Shown: positions 52,115 to 60,999 of the stretch, in pieces
How the letters are laid out: each line of letters begins with the position of its first letter
Position numbering within the stretch: position 1 is the stretch's first letter
Origin: an uncultured Corynebacterium sp.
Lineage (GTDB): Bacteria; Actinomycetota; Actinomycetes; Mycobacteriales; Mycobacteriaceae
Assembly (NCBI GenBank): GCA_943913645.1
Contig: CALTYZ010000012.1
Coordinates: forward strand, 1-64,000
DNA length: 64,000 nucleotides
Reading direction: 5' to 3'
Position numbers and translations under genes: made by a program
The notes under the pieces: model-generated
What the model saw: only the letters and a program-made list of their open reading frames with translations
Told to the model about the DNA's origin: nothing
The model's database searches: none

Positions 52115-52787
52115 GTTCGGCAGACATGTAGGGCACCAGTTCACCGTCGACAAGGCGCTCATCGACCCAGCCGAGACTATTGTTCGGCATTAGCCCGTAG
52201 AGGCGTTTGCCCGGGCCGTAGTCCGCCGGTCCGGTCTCAGTAGCAATCGTGCTGGCACTGTCAAGCTGCCACGCGCGCTCGTTGCGCAACGAGCCGTACA
52301 GCACCTCAACGATGCCGCGTGAGTTCGTCAGCGTCACCTCGATTTCATCGCGCTCGGAGATGCGCCAGAACCCGACTTCGCGCTGGTCTGGCCCGGTCGC
52401 GTTGCCATCATCGTCGAGCTGCCAGATGCGCGATTCAAAACGCAAATAGTTCTCACCGTCATGAGAGATGACCAGCTGTTGGCCAAAGGGGTACTGGGTG
52501 CCGTGATCATCGGCTTGGCCAGTGCCCTGCCACACACCCACCAGCGGCAACAAGGCCAAAAGGCCGTCGTGCAAGCTCGGGCCTTCACGCAGGTTGGCGG
52601 TGTCTTCGGCCAGTGGGAAGCCTGCAAAACCAAGCGGGGGAATATTGCGGTGAGCGGTGTGCTGCGCCTGCTCAGCTGCGAGGTTGACTGCTTCGTTGCC
52701 GTCGAGCGGGGTAGGTGCCTCGGCACTGGTCGCTGTTTCCTTGGCGTTGTTGTTTTCCTTGTCGTGTTCCTTGTCGTTGTCAGCCAT
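52095..52787 (-). CDS. Ferric nitrobindin-like protein lacking the haem histidine
   Basis: A 230-residue protein: an acidic, disordered N-terminus (about 1-50, DKEHDKENNNAKE), then a ten-stranded FABP-like barrel with the nitrobindin motif GVWQGTG. The proximal haem ligand, normally His in a PHLSAxLxR-type C-terminus, is replaced here (PYMSAELTR), so haem binding is doubtful. This loss is known for corynebacterial members. It follows the LmeA-like gene by 5 bp. Confidence 0.85.
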   Translation of the reverse strand: MADNDKEHDKENNNAKETATSAEAPTPLDGNEAVNLAAEQAQHTAHRNIPPLGFAGFPLAEDTANLREGPSLHDGLLALLPLVGVWQGTGQADDHGTQYPFGQQLVISHDGENYLRFESRIWQLDDDGNATGPDQREVGFWRISERDEIEVTLTNSRGIVEVLYGSLRNERAWQLDSASTIATETGPADYGPGKRLYGLMPNNSLGWVDERLVDGELVPYMSAELTRVAG

Positions 52788-52792
52788 GAGCC

Positions 52793-53512
52793 CTAGGGTA
52801 CGAGATCGTCCGCGTCAACGGCAGCGTTGACCACGTCGCGGGAGAAGTAGATGGAGCCGCCTGAGAGCTGCACCATGTCTGCGGGCCCGCCTAAGGGCAG
52901 GCTGCGGGTGTCGAGCTCGTAGCTGAATGCTTGCACAACATCGTCGGCAGAAGCCCCGCTTGCGGGGTCAACCTCGCTTGGGCGCATGAAGAATGTGCCG
53001 TCGGTCAGCCGCAGGGTGACCACCGCCGTGGACGCGGTTGACGTGTCCGGCAAGGTGGCGCTCAGGCGTGCTTCGCTCACACCTCCGCCGGCGGGGGAGA
53101 TGTCATATGGGTTAGTGATGTCGAGATCCGGAAGATCGAGCAGGTGCGCAAAAGCCACCGCGTCTAGCCGCACACTGCGACGCAGCACGTTGGCGGTGTT
53201 GGTGTGGGTATTCAGCCCGAGGGCGTCAACCCCGACGGTGGCGGAACCAAAGCCTGGCAGTGGGGTATCGATGGCACTCAAGCTCACGCGGGTATGTGCA
53301 CCGGTCAGGGCAGAGAGCACATATGGAAATCCCGCAATATAGACTTCCGGCGGTGAGCTGAGCTGGTCGATTTCTGCCGCGTGCTGCGACAAGCGCCGTT
53401 CAGCACGGGCGGCTGCGGCGCTGTCGAGACCGACAGCTACGAGGGCCGTCAAGGTCAGCACTGCGACAACCTTGAGGGTTCTGCGTGCTGTTGTGCCGTA
53501 GCCTTGGGGCAT
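52793..53512 (-). CDS. LmeA-like (DUF2993) lipid-binding envelope protein
   Basis: A 239-residue protein with one N-terminal membrane segment or signal (VVAVLTLTALVAVGLDSAAAA) and a DUF2993 domain (GFPYVLSALTGAHTRVSLSA, GVDALGLN, YDISPAGGGVSEARLSATLP). Mycobacterial LmeA of this family binds phospholipids and acts in lipomannan maturation. The start is MPQGYGTTARRT at 53512; its ATG shares two bases with the divergent mshD ATG. Heads a two-gene operon with the nitrobindin-like protein. Confidence 0.85.
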   Translation of the reverse strand: MPQGYGTTARRTLKVVAVLTLTALVAVGLDSAAAARAERRLSQHAAEIDQLSSPPEVYIAGFPYVLSALTGAHTRVSLSAIDTPLPGFGSATVGVDALGLNTHTNTANVLRRSVRLDAVAFAHLLDLPDLDITNPYDISPAGGGVSEARLSATLPDTSTASTAVVTLRLTDGTFFMRPSEVDPASGASADDVVQAFSYELDTRSLPLGGPADMVQLSGGSIYFSRDVVNAAVDADDLVP

Positions 53513-54449
53513 GTCAGTTACGATAGTCCCTGCAACGCTGCCGGGTGAGCGCGTCACCGGCATTCTCGACGCCGCAACTGCTCACGATGGTGTCAGTCCG
53601 TTTTCAGAGCAGTTCCTCAATGGTTTGCACGATAGCCAGCTTGCGCACCGGCATCTACTCGCCGAGGATGAAAAGAGCGTGGTCGCTGTGGCCGCACTCG
53701 CGCCTGATGGCTCGGTTGAGCTGGTGGTTGACCCGTCGAAGCGCAGGAAGACAGTTGGTGCGCAGCTCATTGCTCAGGTGCGCTGTCAGAGCAGTGATTC
53801 CACTGCGAGCCCGGCTTTTTGGGCCCACGGCAATCTTGAGGCAGCGCAGGCAACCGCCCGCTCATTCGGTATGGAAGCCACGCGTGAGCTGCTCAAGATG
53901 TCGCTGGAGCGTGCACAGCTTGAGGCAATGATGACAGCGCAAACAAACACCGCCGCTGCCCCAGGTTCGCTGCCGGCGGGATACACCTTGGTGAACTATC
54001 CAGAGGCGGTTGCACGCTGGGGCCGCGACGAGGTTGAGCAGCAGTGGCTACGGGTCAATAATGACGCCTTCTCGTGGCACCCGGAGCAGGGCGGTTGGGA
54101 TCTTGACCGGCTGCACCGTGGCATGGCGGCCGACTGGTTTGAGCCGCAAGGGGTGTGGTTTCTTTATACCGATGTCGACGAAGCCGCGCAGCTTGCTGGC
54201 TTTCATTGGACGAAGCGCCATGGCGACGGCACTGGCGAGGTGTACGTTGTCGGGCTCGGATCGCCATTTCGAGGGCAAGGGCTGGGGGGCCCGCTCATGC
54301 ACGCCGGCTTAGCTCACCTTGCGTCAGTTGGGTCTTCACAGATCATTTTGTATGTCGAAGCTGATAATGAAGCTGCCGTGAAACGCTACAATGAGACCGG
54401 CTTCACAATTGCCGAAACCCATGTTGTATACCAATTTCCGGACAATTAG
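53511..54449 (+). CDS. mshD: Mycothiol synthase MshD
   Basis: Last step of mycothiol synthesis, acetylating Cys-GlcN-Ins. Two GNAT domains in 312 residues; the C-terminal one is active, with VGLGSPFRGQGLGGPLMHAGL as acetyl-CoA loop, AFSWHPEQGGWD and YVEADNEAAVKRYNETGF. TAGCCT (53499-53504) lies 6 nt before the ATG with no RBS, so probably leaderless. Its promoter must lie inside the divergent gene. Confidence 0.94.
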   Translation: MSVTIVPATLPGERVTGILDAATAHDGVSPFSEQFLNGLHDSQLAHRHLLAEDEKSVVAVAALAPDGSVELVVDPSKRRKTVGAQLIAQVRCQSSDSTASPAFWAHGNLEAAQATARSFGMEATRELLKMSLERAQLEAMMTAQTNTAAAPGSLPAGYTLVNYPEAVARWGRDEVEQQWLRVNNDAFSWHPEQGGWDLDRLHRGMAADWFEPQGVWFLYTDVDEAAQLAGFHWTKRHGDGTGEVYVVGLGSPFRGQGLGGPLMHAGLAHLASVGSSQIILYVEADNEAAVKRYNETGFTIAETHVVYQFPDN

Positions 54450-54476
54450 CTGCGCTGGTGCATGAATCCCCGAGAG

Positions 54477-54494
54477 TTCACCGATTGTTCACTC
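54477..54494 (+). promoter_or_regulatory. PHO-box-like direct repeat upstream of pstS
   Basis: GTTCACC (54477-54483) and GTTCACT (54488-54494) are spaced exactly 11 bp apart. This equals the actinobacterial PHO box arrangement (Streptomyces PhoP, GTTCACC repeats of 11 nt) and suits the tandem binding of OmpR-type regulators such as PhoR encoded at 26093. Confidence 0.7.
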
Positions 54495-54613
54495 TGCATG
54501 GCCCTGGGGTTTACCAGGACAACGTAGCTTTGTTGGTTGTGAGTATTCGGTTAGGCCCATCCTGTAAGGACCGATGCTCTCTTGCATTGATCTACCAACC
54601 GGAAAGGTATCCC

Positions 54614-55762
54614 GTGATCCGCAACTTCAAGCGCACTGCCGCCATTGTGGGCGTTGTCGCCGCATCTTCCGCAACCCTCGTTGCCTGTGGCGATTCGAAC
54701 GATTCCACCACGACCACTACCGAGGGGGAGGCCGCGACCGCCACCTCGGCTGCGACCGAAGCTGCTGGCGCTGGCGACTATGAGCTCTCTGGTCAGACCG
54801 GCACCCTCGTTGCAGAGGGTGCATCGTCTCAGCAGAATGCTATGGACTACTTCGGCTCGGTCTACTCCTCTGAGGTTCCGGGCGCGAACTTGGCTTATAC
54901 CCCGTCCGGCTCCGGTGCGGGCATCAAGAACTTCATTGCCAAGCAGGCTGTCTTCGCCGGCTCTGACTCGCCGCTCAAAGATGGTGAGGTTGAGCAGGCA
55001 AAGGAGCGCTGTGAGGGCAATGATGCATGGCACCTGCCGTTTGTGATTGGTCCGGTCGCTATTGCCTACAACCTCGAGGGGGTCGATGAGCTCAACCTGA
55101 CGGTTGACAACCTCATTGACATTTTCAAGGGCGAGATCACGAACTGGAACGACCCGAAAATCGCCGAGTCGAACCCGGATGCAGCGCTGCCGGATCAAAA
55201 TATCACCGTCTTCTACCGCTCGGATGAGTCCGGTACCTCTGATAACTTCCAGAAGTTCCTGGTTGCTGCTTCGGATGGCAAGTGGGATACCACCGGCAAG
55301 GCCTTCCCAAACACTGTCGGTACCGGTGCGAATGGCTCCTCCGGTGTGTCACAGGAAGTCGGTGCGACCCCGGGTGCTATCACGTATGTTGAGTCCGGTT
55401 TTGTTGAGCAAAACGGCATTGCAAGCGCCAACATTGATTTCGGCTCCGGCCCGGTTGAGCTCACTGCAGAGTCGGTGAACAACGCGCTGGAGGCGCTGGA
55501 GTTCACAACCGAGGGCAACGACATGGTTGTTGATTCCGACGCTCTGTTTGCCTCCAAAGAGACAGACGCATACCCGCTCGTGTTGACCACGTACGAGATC
55601 GTTTGCTCCGCTGGCTATGACGAGGAAACCTCGAACATGGTGAAAGATTTCCTAAACCTCTCCCTCGACTCACAGGATGATGAGCTTGAAGATGCCGGCT
55701 TCGTCCCGGTTACCGGCAAGCTGGCTGAGCGTCTGCGCGAAGCTGTCAACGCTATCAGCTAA
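54614..55762 (+). CDS. pstS: Phosphate-binding lipoprotein PstS
   Basis: High-affinity phosphate receptor of 382 residues. Lipobox LVAC (near Cys25), a Thr/Ala-rich linker, then the type II periplasmic-binding fold with phosphate-contact segments EGASSQQ, TPSGSGAG and YRSDESGTSDNFQ. Start chosen is GTG at 54614 (IRNFKRTAAIVG), behind GGAAAGG; the frame upstream has no signal-peptide character. A terminator-like hairpin after the gene should let pstS be made in excess over the other pst genes. Confidence 0.95.
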   Translation: MIRNFKRTAAIVGVVAASSATLVACGDSNDSTTTTTEGEAATATSAATEAAGAGDYELSGQTGTLVAEGASSQQNAMDYFGSVYSSEVPGANLAYTPSGSGAGIKNFIAKQAVFAGSDSPLKDGEVEQAKERCEGNDAWHLPFVIGPVAIAYNLEGVDELNLTVDNLIDIFKGEITNWNDPKIAESNPDAALPDQNITVFYRSDESGTSDNFQKFLVAASDGKWDTTGKAFPNTVGTGANGSSGVSQEVGATPGAITYVESGFVEQNGIASANIDFGSGPVELTAESVNNALEALEFTTEGNDMVVDSDALFASKETDAYPLVLTTYEIVCSAGYDEETSNMVKDFLNLSLDSQDDELEDAGFVPVTGKLAERLREAVNAIS

Positions 55763-55805
55763 GGTGACTGGCCTCTCCGCCTTTTGACGGGGCCGATCAC
55801 ACAAA

Positions 55806-55846
55806 CCTCCCAACTGGACAATGAATTCAGTTTTGGGGGGTCTTTT
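55806..55846 (+). terminator. Attenuating terminator between pstS and pstC
   Basis: CCTCCC-AACTG pairs with CAGTT-(TT)-GGGGGG, one small bulge, followed by TCTTTTC. It lies 44 bp after the pstS stop, within a 159-bp gap, so part of the transcripts would stop after pstS. Confidence 0.65.
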
Positions 55847-55921
55847 CATGCGGAGGTGCGGGTGGTCATCTGCGTCGCCGTGGTTTCCAATCGTTCTTAC
55901 CTCACTAAAGGATTTGCGAAC

Positions 55922-56992
55922 ATGGCCGACAATGAGCTGCCAGCTCAGGGAAATGAGGAGCGCCACGCGAGGGCAGCAACAGAGTCCGAGCCTCTTGTCC
56001 AGCAGCCGATGGGTGCACCGGTGTTAAAAGGTAAAGCCCGGGCAGTCACCGGCGGCGGCACCGGGATGAAACGCCCAGGCGATCGGGTTTTTGAGTTCTT
56101 CTCCACCATTTCCGCGGCGCTGATCACCGTGCTCGTTGCCGCGATCGGCATCTTCTTGCTCGTGCAGGCAACGCCACCACTGATGCGTAACGACGGCGGT
56201 CTGCTTGGCTTTTTCACCTACGGTGGCCAGTGGCAGACCTCCAATTTGGAAACGATGCAGTTCGGTATCCCGAATTTGTTCTTTTCCACACTCACCATTT
56301 CCATCATCGCCCTGATTATCGCGATGCCGATCGCGCTTGGCGTGGCGCTATTTTTGTCTAACTACGCCCCGCCCGCGCTTGTGCGCCCACTGGGAACGCT
56401 GGTTGACATGCTCGCCGCGGTGCCATCGATCGTGTATGGCCTCTGGGGTGCGCAGGTGCTTGGCCCGCTGCTGGGCAAGTTCTACGACTGGGTCAATGGT
56501 TGGGGCGGCGGGTTCTTCCTGTTTGCCACGTATCAGAACTCCCCACCGTTTTCGACTGGTCGCAACATGATGACCGGTGGCATTGTCTTGGCAGTTATGA
56601 TCCTGCCGATCATCGCCGCAACTGCTCGCGAAGTTTTCGTGCAAACACCTCCGGGGCAGATTGAGTCCGCCTTGGCGCTGGGTGCCACCCGGTGGGAAGT
56701 GATCCGCATGACTGTCATCCCTTTCGGTATGTCGGGCTTCATCGCTGGCTCCATGCTTGGTCTTGGCCGCGCGCTCGGTGAAACGATGGCGCTGTATATG
56801 GCGGTCGCCCCGGCGAACAATTACCGCGGCTCGCTGTTTGATGGCGGCACCACGTTCGCTACCGCGATTGCGAACGCGTCCGCTGAGTTCAACAACCCGG
56901 TCAGTGCGGGTGCCTATATCGCAGCCGGTCTGGTGCTGTTTCTGCTGACCTTCGTCGTCAACTCGATCGCACGCGCGATCGTCACTAAGTAA
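55922..56992 (+). CDS. pstC: Phosphate ABC transporter permease PstC
   Basis: Permease subunit (356 residues). A long hydrophilic N-terminus (about 1-50) precedes six membrane helices and the EAA coupling loop (ESALALGATRWEVIRMTVIPFG). LGRALGETMALYMAVA is typical of PstC. ATG at 55922 behind AAAGGA. Second gene of pstSCAB. Confidence 0.96.
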   Translation: MADNELPAQGNEERHARAATESEPLVQQPMGAPVLKGKARAVTGGGTGMKRPGDRVFEFFSTISAALITVLVAAIGIFLLVQATPPLMRNDGGLLGFFTYGGQWQTSNLETMQFGIPNLFFSTLTISIIALIIAMPIALGVALFLSNYAPPALVRPLGTLVDMLAAVPSIVYGLWGAQVLGPLLGKFYDWVNGWGGGFFLFATYQNSPPFSTGRNMMTGGIVLAVMILPIIAATAREVFVQTPPGQIESALALGATRWEVIRMTVIPFGMSGFIAGSMLGLGRALGETMALYMAVAPANNYRGSLFDGGTTFATAIANASAEFNNPVSAGAYIAAGLVLFLLTFVVNSIARAIVTK

Positions 56993-57009
56993 ATGGGGAG
57001 CTAGGAAGA

Positions 57010-57963
57010 ATGTCTACCGCAGTACCGCAAAACGGCGCCTCAAATACAACGGCTGCCGCTGCGTCTCGTCTAGGACGCGGTGGGGATAACCCGTTCATCG
57101 ATATTTCTTCGGGGCGCAAAACAACCAACACGGTCATGTCGAGCCTGATGTGGGGCTGCATGATCCTCGCCCTCATTCCGTTGCTGTGGCTTCTGCTCAC
57201 CGTGGTCGGTCGCGGGTGGCACGCCATCGTCGACCCGTCCTGGTGGACGAGCGACATGATCGGCGTGCGGGCGTCGCGTGAAGGCGGCGGCGCCGCACAC
57301 GCGATCGCCGGTACGCTCATGCAGACCTTGGTGGCCTCCCTGTTCTCCATTCCGATCGGCGTGTTCACCGCTATTTACCTGGTGGAATATTCCAACGGTA
57401 ATCGCCTGGGCAAGCTGACCACCTTCATGGTGGACATCCTTTCTGGCGTGCCTTCCATCGTGGCCGCGCTGTTCATCTATGCGCTGTGGATCACTATCCT
57501 TGGCCAGCAGCGTTCCGGATTTGCTGTGGCATTGGCCCTCATCCTGCTCATGGTTCCAGTGGTGGTGCGCAACACTGAGGAGATGCTGCGCGTTGTGCCG
57601 ATGGACCTGCGCGAAGCGTCATACGCGCTGGGTGTGCCCAAGTGGAAAACTATCGTGCGCATTGTGCTGCCCACCGCGCTGTCTGGCATTGTCACCGGCA
57701 TCATGCTCGCGATTGCGCGTGTGATGGGTGAATCGGCTCCGGTGCTAATCCTCGTGGGCTCCACACCTGCGATGAACTGGTTCCGGATGTTTGATCAGCC
57801 GCAGTCCTCCCTGCCGCTGTTCATGCTCGATATGTGGAAGTCTGGCGCAAAGGGCCCGGCGAATGAACGCTTGTGGGGCGCGGCGCTGACGCTGGTCATC
57901 CTTGTTGTCACCCTCAACCTGCTCGCCAGGTTTGTGGCTAAACGTTTCTCGGTCAAGAAATAG
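57010..57963 (+). CDS. pstA: Phosphate ABC transporter permease PstA
   Basis: Second permease subunit, 317 residues, six membrane helices, EAA loop EASYALGVPKWKTIVRIVLP, and ARVMGESAPVLILVG. Starts 17 bp after pstC behind GGAG. Confidence 0.96.
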   Translation: MSTAVPQNGASNTTAAAASRLGRGGDNPFIDISSGRKTTNTVMSSLMWGCMILALIPLLWLLLTVVGRGWHAIVDPSWWTSDMIGVRASREGGGAAHAIAGTLMQTLVASLFSIPIGVFTAIYLVEYSNGNRLGKLTTFMVDILSGVPSIVAALFIYALWITILGQQRSGFAVALALILLMVPVVVRNTEEMLRVVPMDLREASYALGVPKWKTIVRIVLPTALSGIVTGIMLAIARVMGESAPVLILVGSTPAMNWFRMFDQPQSSLPLFMLDMWKSGAKGPANERLWGAALTLVILVVTLNLLARFVAKRFSVKK

Positions 57964-58011
57964 CCCACCCGCGTTCCCACTCACTTAGGACACTCAGGAG
58001 AAGTATTCACG

Positions 58012-58785
58012 ATGTCTAAGCTTCTACTTAACGACGTCAACATCTACTACGGCGACTTCCACGCTGTGCAGAACGTCAATATGGATATCCCCGCGCAGGC
58101 AGTCACGGCCTTCATCGGCCCATCTGGCTGCGGCAAGTCGACTGTGCTGCGCACCCTCAACCGCATGCACGAGGTTATTCCGAACGCCTCCGTCAAGGGC
58201 GAAATCCTGTTGGACGGCCACAACATTTATGGCAAGAACGTTGACCCGGTGTCGGTGCGCAACACCGTGGGCATGGTCTTCCAAAAGGCGAACCCCTTCC
58301 CGACGATGTCGATCGAAGACAATGTGGTTGCCGGTTTGAAGCTGGCCGGCGAGAAAAACAAAAAGCGCTTGCGTGAGGTTGCTGAAGAGTCATTGCGTGG
58401 CGCGAACCTGTGGGATGAGGTCAAGGACCGTCTGGACAAGCCTGGCGGTGGTCTTTCCGGTGGCCAGCAGCAGCGCCTGTGCATTGCGCGTGCGATCGCG
58501 GTGCGCCCTGAGGTGCTGCTGATGGATGAGCCGTGTTCCGCGCTTGACCCGATCTCGACCCTGGCCGTGGAGGATCTGATCCACGAGTTGAAAAATGAGT
58601 ACACGATTGTGATCGTGACCCACAACATGCAGCAGGCGGCCCGTGTGTCTGACAAGACCGCATTCTTCTCACTTGAGGCCACCGGCAAGCCAGGACACCT
58701 GGTGGAGTTCAACGACACCACCACCATCTTTGAAAACCCGGAAAAGAAAGAGACCGAAGACTACATCGCTGGCCGCTTCGGCTAA
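58012..58785 (+). CDS. pstB: Phosphate ABC transporter ATPase PstB
   Basis: ATPase of 257 residues: Walker A GPSGCGKST, Q loop MVFQKANPFPTMS, signature LSGGQQQRL, Walker B LLMDEPCSALDPIS, H loop IVTHNMQQA. Last pst gene; its end overlaps the opposing phoU end by 4 bp. Confidence 0.97.
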   Translation: MSKLLLNDVNIYYGDFHAVQNVNMDIPAQAVTAFIGPSGCGKSTVLRTLNRMHEVIPNASVKGEILLDGHNIYGKNVDPVSVRNTVGMVFQKANPFPTMSIEDNVVAGLKLAGEKNKKRLREVAEESLRGANLWDEVKDRLDKPGGGLSGGQQQRLCIARAIAVRPEVLLMDEPCSALDPISTLAVEDLIHELKNEYTIVIVTHNMQQAARVSDKTAFFSLEATGKPGHLVEFNDTTTIFENPEKKETEDYIAGRFG

Positions 58786-59549
58786 GACTCTTCCCGTAAC
58801 GCGAAACGGCGCTCGAGCACGGCAATCCGCTCAGCGTGAGCGGCACTATCCGGGTCAGCCGCGTCGCGTTGCGCAGCGTACTCGTTGGGGCGCAGCCCGG
58901 TCACCATGAACATGATCCGGTTGCCAATTGCTACGCAGTGATCGGCGAAGCGTTCATAAAACCGCGCGATCAGTGCCGTCTCCACCGCCTCGCGGTGGGT
59001 GAACGGCCAATCGTCGCTCGTGGCTAAGGCAGTGAGCTCCTGGGCGATCGTATCGACAGTCTTGTCCAACTCCGGCAGTGAGAGTGCTACCTCAACCTGC
59101 GGAGTAGCAACCAGTGGCCGGACACGGGACGCTAACACATCCACCGCAGCAGCCAAGTCGAATACGCGCGCTGCAACCTCTGGCGGAAGCGCCGCTGCAG
59201 GGTGGTGTTGGCGGGCAATCTTGGCCACCAATTTGCCCAGCGCACCCATTCGTGCCAGGTCAGATTCAATGTGCACGTAGGACATCACCTGGCGCAGATC
59301 TGTTGCTACCGGGCTTTGGCGAGCCAACAGGGCAATGGCACGCTCTTCACATCGCTGCACAAGCTCCTGCAGGCTATCAGCATCGTTGAGTGCTTCTTCT
59401 GCGGCTTCTAAATCCTGCTCAAGCAGGGCGCGCGTCGCGCGCAGCATGCCAAGACGCGCACGATCGCACATCGCAACCACGTCGCGCGTATAGGCATCAA
59501 GGTGGTCGCGGTATTCCGCACGCAGGCGTACTGGCCGACTATCCGCCAT
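58782..59549 (-). CDS. phoU: Phosphate signalling protein PhoU
   Basis: A 255-residue PhoU with two three-helix repeats (AEYRDHLDAYTRDVVAMCDRARL, then FYERFADHCVAIGNRIMFMVTG, which carries the metal-binding E/DxxxD-type motif). PhoU dampens the phosphate response by linking Pst to the sensor kinase. Start ATG 59549 overlaps the dusB stop by 11 bp. It lies opposite and convergent to pstSCAB rather than in that operon. Confidence 0.93.
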   Translation of the reverse strand: MADSRPVRLRAEYRDHLDAYTRDVVAMCDRARLGMLRATRALLEQDLEAAEEALNDADSLQELVQRCEERAIALLARQSPVATDLRQVMSYVHIESDLARMGALGKLVAKIARQHHPAAALPPEVAARVFDLAAAVDVLASRVRPLVATPQVEVALSLPELDKTVDTIAQELTALATSDDWPFTHREAVETALIARFYERFADHCVAIGNRIMFMVTGLRPNEYAAQRDAADPDSAAHAERIAVLERRFALREES

Positions 59550-60741
59550 TGTTTTCCACCTCAGCACCCACCGGCACCGTCTCGTCTTCTGGGTCGTCGA
59601 GCCAGCCGTCAGGAAGCGCGAGTTTCGCCGGTGAACCTTGACGGCCGCGCGCATCATCGGCGTGTGCTGCAAGCGCTGTTGAGTCTGCGAGCGGATCCAA
59701 ACAGGCGCGCAATTCGGTGAGTGTGGAAACTTGTGCCAACGCTTTGCGCACTTCGCCGCCGACTGGAAAACCACGCAAGTACCAGCCGGTGTGTTTGCGA
59801 ATATCACGACAGGCGTGGTCCTCGCCGCTGTGGTGTGCTAACAACTCAGCGTGGCGGTAGATGATGCGGCTGACTTCACCGAGTGTCGGCTCCGGTGGGA
59901 TTGCCTCACCGCGCAACTGCGCACCCAACTGCGCAAATACCCAAGGCCGACCGAGGCAGCCGCGGCCGACCTCAACACCGTGACAACCGGTCTGCGCCAT
60001 CATGCGTGCCGCATCGTCGGCAGCGAAAATATCGCCATTACCAATGACCGGCACACCTGTGCCACGCATGTGCTCAACCAGGCGGGTGATTTCCGCCCAG
60101 TGCGCCTGGCCCGCATAGCGCTGGGCCCCAGTGCGCGCGTGCAAGGCGACGGCAGCGGCACCCTCCTGCGCGGCGATCCGGCCGGCGTCAAGGTGCGTAT
60201 GATGCTCAGCGTCAAGCCCGATGCGAAACTTCACGGTGATGGGGATTCCAGATCCTTCGGCTCCGCGCACCGCTGCGGCCACAATATTGGCATACAGCCG
60301 CCGCTTATACGGAATGGCGCAACCACCGCCCTTGCGCGTCACCTTTGGCACCGGGCAACCGAAGTTCATGTCCACATGGTCGGCGATGTCTTCGTCCACA
60401 ATCATCCGCACCGCATCGTAGGTAAACGCCGGGTCGACGGTGTAGAGCTGCATTGAGCGTGGCCGCTCCACCTCAGCAAAGGTCGTCATGTGCATTGTCT
60501 TCGGGTTGCGGGCGAGCAATGCGCGGGCGGTGATCATTTCGCAGATGTATAACCCGGATGCGGTGCCGGTCAACTGCTGCTCAATCTCCCGGCACAGCAC
60601 CCGAAAAGGCAGGTTGGTCACGCCCGCCATGGGGGCGAGGATGACCGGGGAAGCAAGCTCGATCTCGCCGATGCGCAGGGCTGGTTCTGAGCTGGCAACT
60701 GGGGGTGTGTCAGCGGCCAGTGGGGGAGCGAAAGCGGACAT
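59539..60741 (-). CDS. dus: tRNA-dihydrouridine synthase (DusB-like)
   Basis: FMN enzyme reducing uridines in tRNA, 400 residues. Catalytic Cys in MNFGCPVPKVTRKGGGCAIPY, LAPMAGVTNLPFR at the N-terminus, VIGNGDIFAADDA and GRGCLGRPWVF for FMN. The N-terminal tail (APPLAADTPPVASSEP) is extra. Start ATG 60741. First gene of a dus-phoU operon. Confidence 0.93.
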   Translation of the reverse strand: MSAFAPPLAADTPPVASSEPALRIGEIELASPVILAPMAGVTNLPFRVLCREIEQQLTGTASGLYICEMITARALLARNPKTMHMTTFAEVERPRSMQLYTVDPAFTYDAVRMIVDEDIADHVDMNFGCPVPKVTRKGGGCAIPYKRRLYANIVAAAVRGAEGSGIPITVKFRIGLDAEHHTHLDAGRIAAQEGAAAVALHARTGAQRYAGQAHWAEITRLVEHMRGTGVPVIGNGDIFAADDAARMMAQTGCHGVEVGRGCLGRPWVFAQLGAQLRGEAIPPEPTLGEVSRIIYRHAELLAHHSGEDHACRDIRKHTGWYLRGFPVGGEVRKALAQVSTLTELRACLDPLADSTALAAHADDARGRQGSPAKLALPDGWLDDPEDETVPVGAEVENNGG

Positions 60742-60889
60742 AGTGCCCACCATTGTCCACGTTTCCGAAGTTCCAGTCCAATCGATAAATGGTGGGTGTC
60801 TAATAGGTTACGTCGATGTGTCTGCCAGGTGTCCTGTGCACTTTTGGGGGTAGGTTGCCATTCATCCGCCAACCCTGTTCTCGCGGAAG

Positions 60890-60905
60890 TGCAATTTAGG
60901 TCACA
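60890..60905. promoter_or_regulatory. GlxR (CRP-type) site candidate upstream of actA
   Basis: TGCAA-TTTAGG-TCACA, eight of ten conserved arm bases and the central TA of the GlxR consensus TGTGA-NNTANN-TCACA. It lies 95 bp before the CoA-transferase start. Confidence 0.4.
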
Positions 60906-60999
60906 ATAGGGGGGATGTGTCGCCTCACCCAACACTGGATGTATGACAGGCGACCTCAAACGCAATGAGTGCCCGAATGAGTTCAAAGAGAGGAATTTC

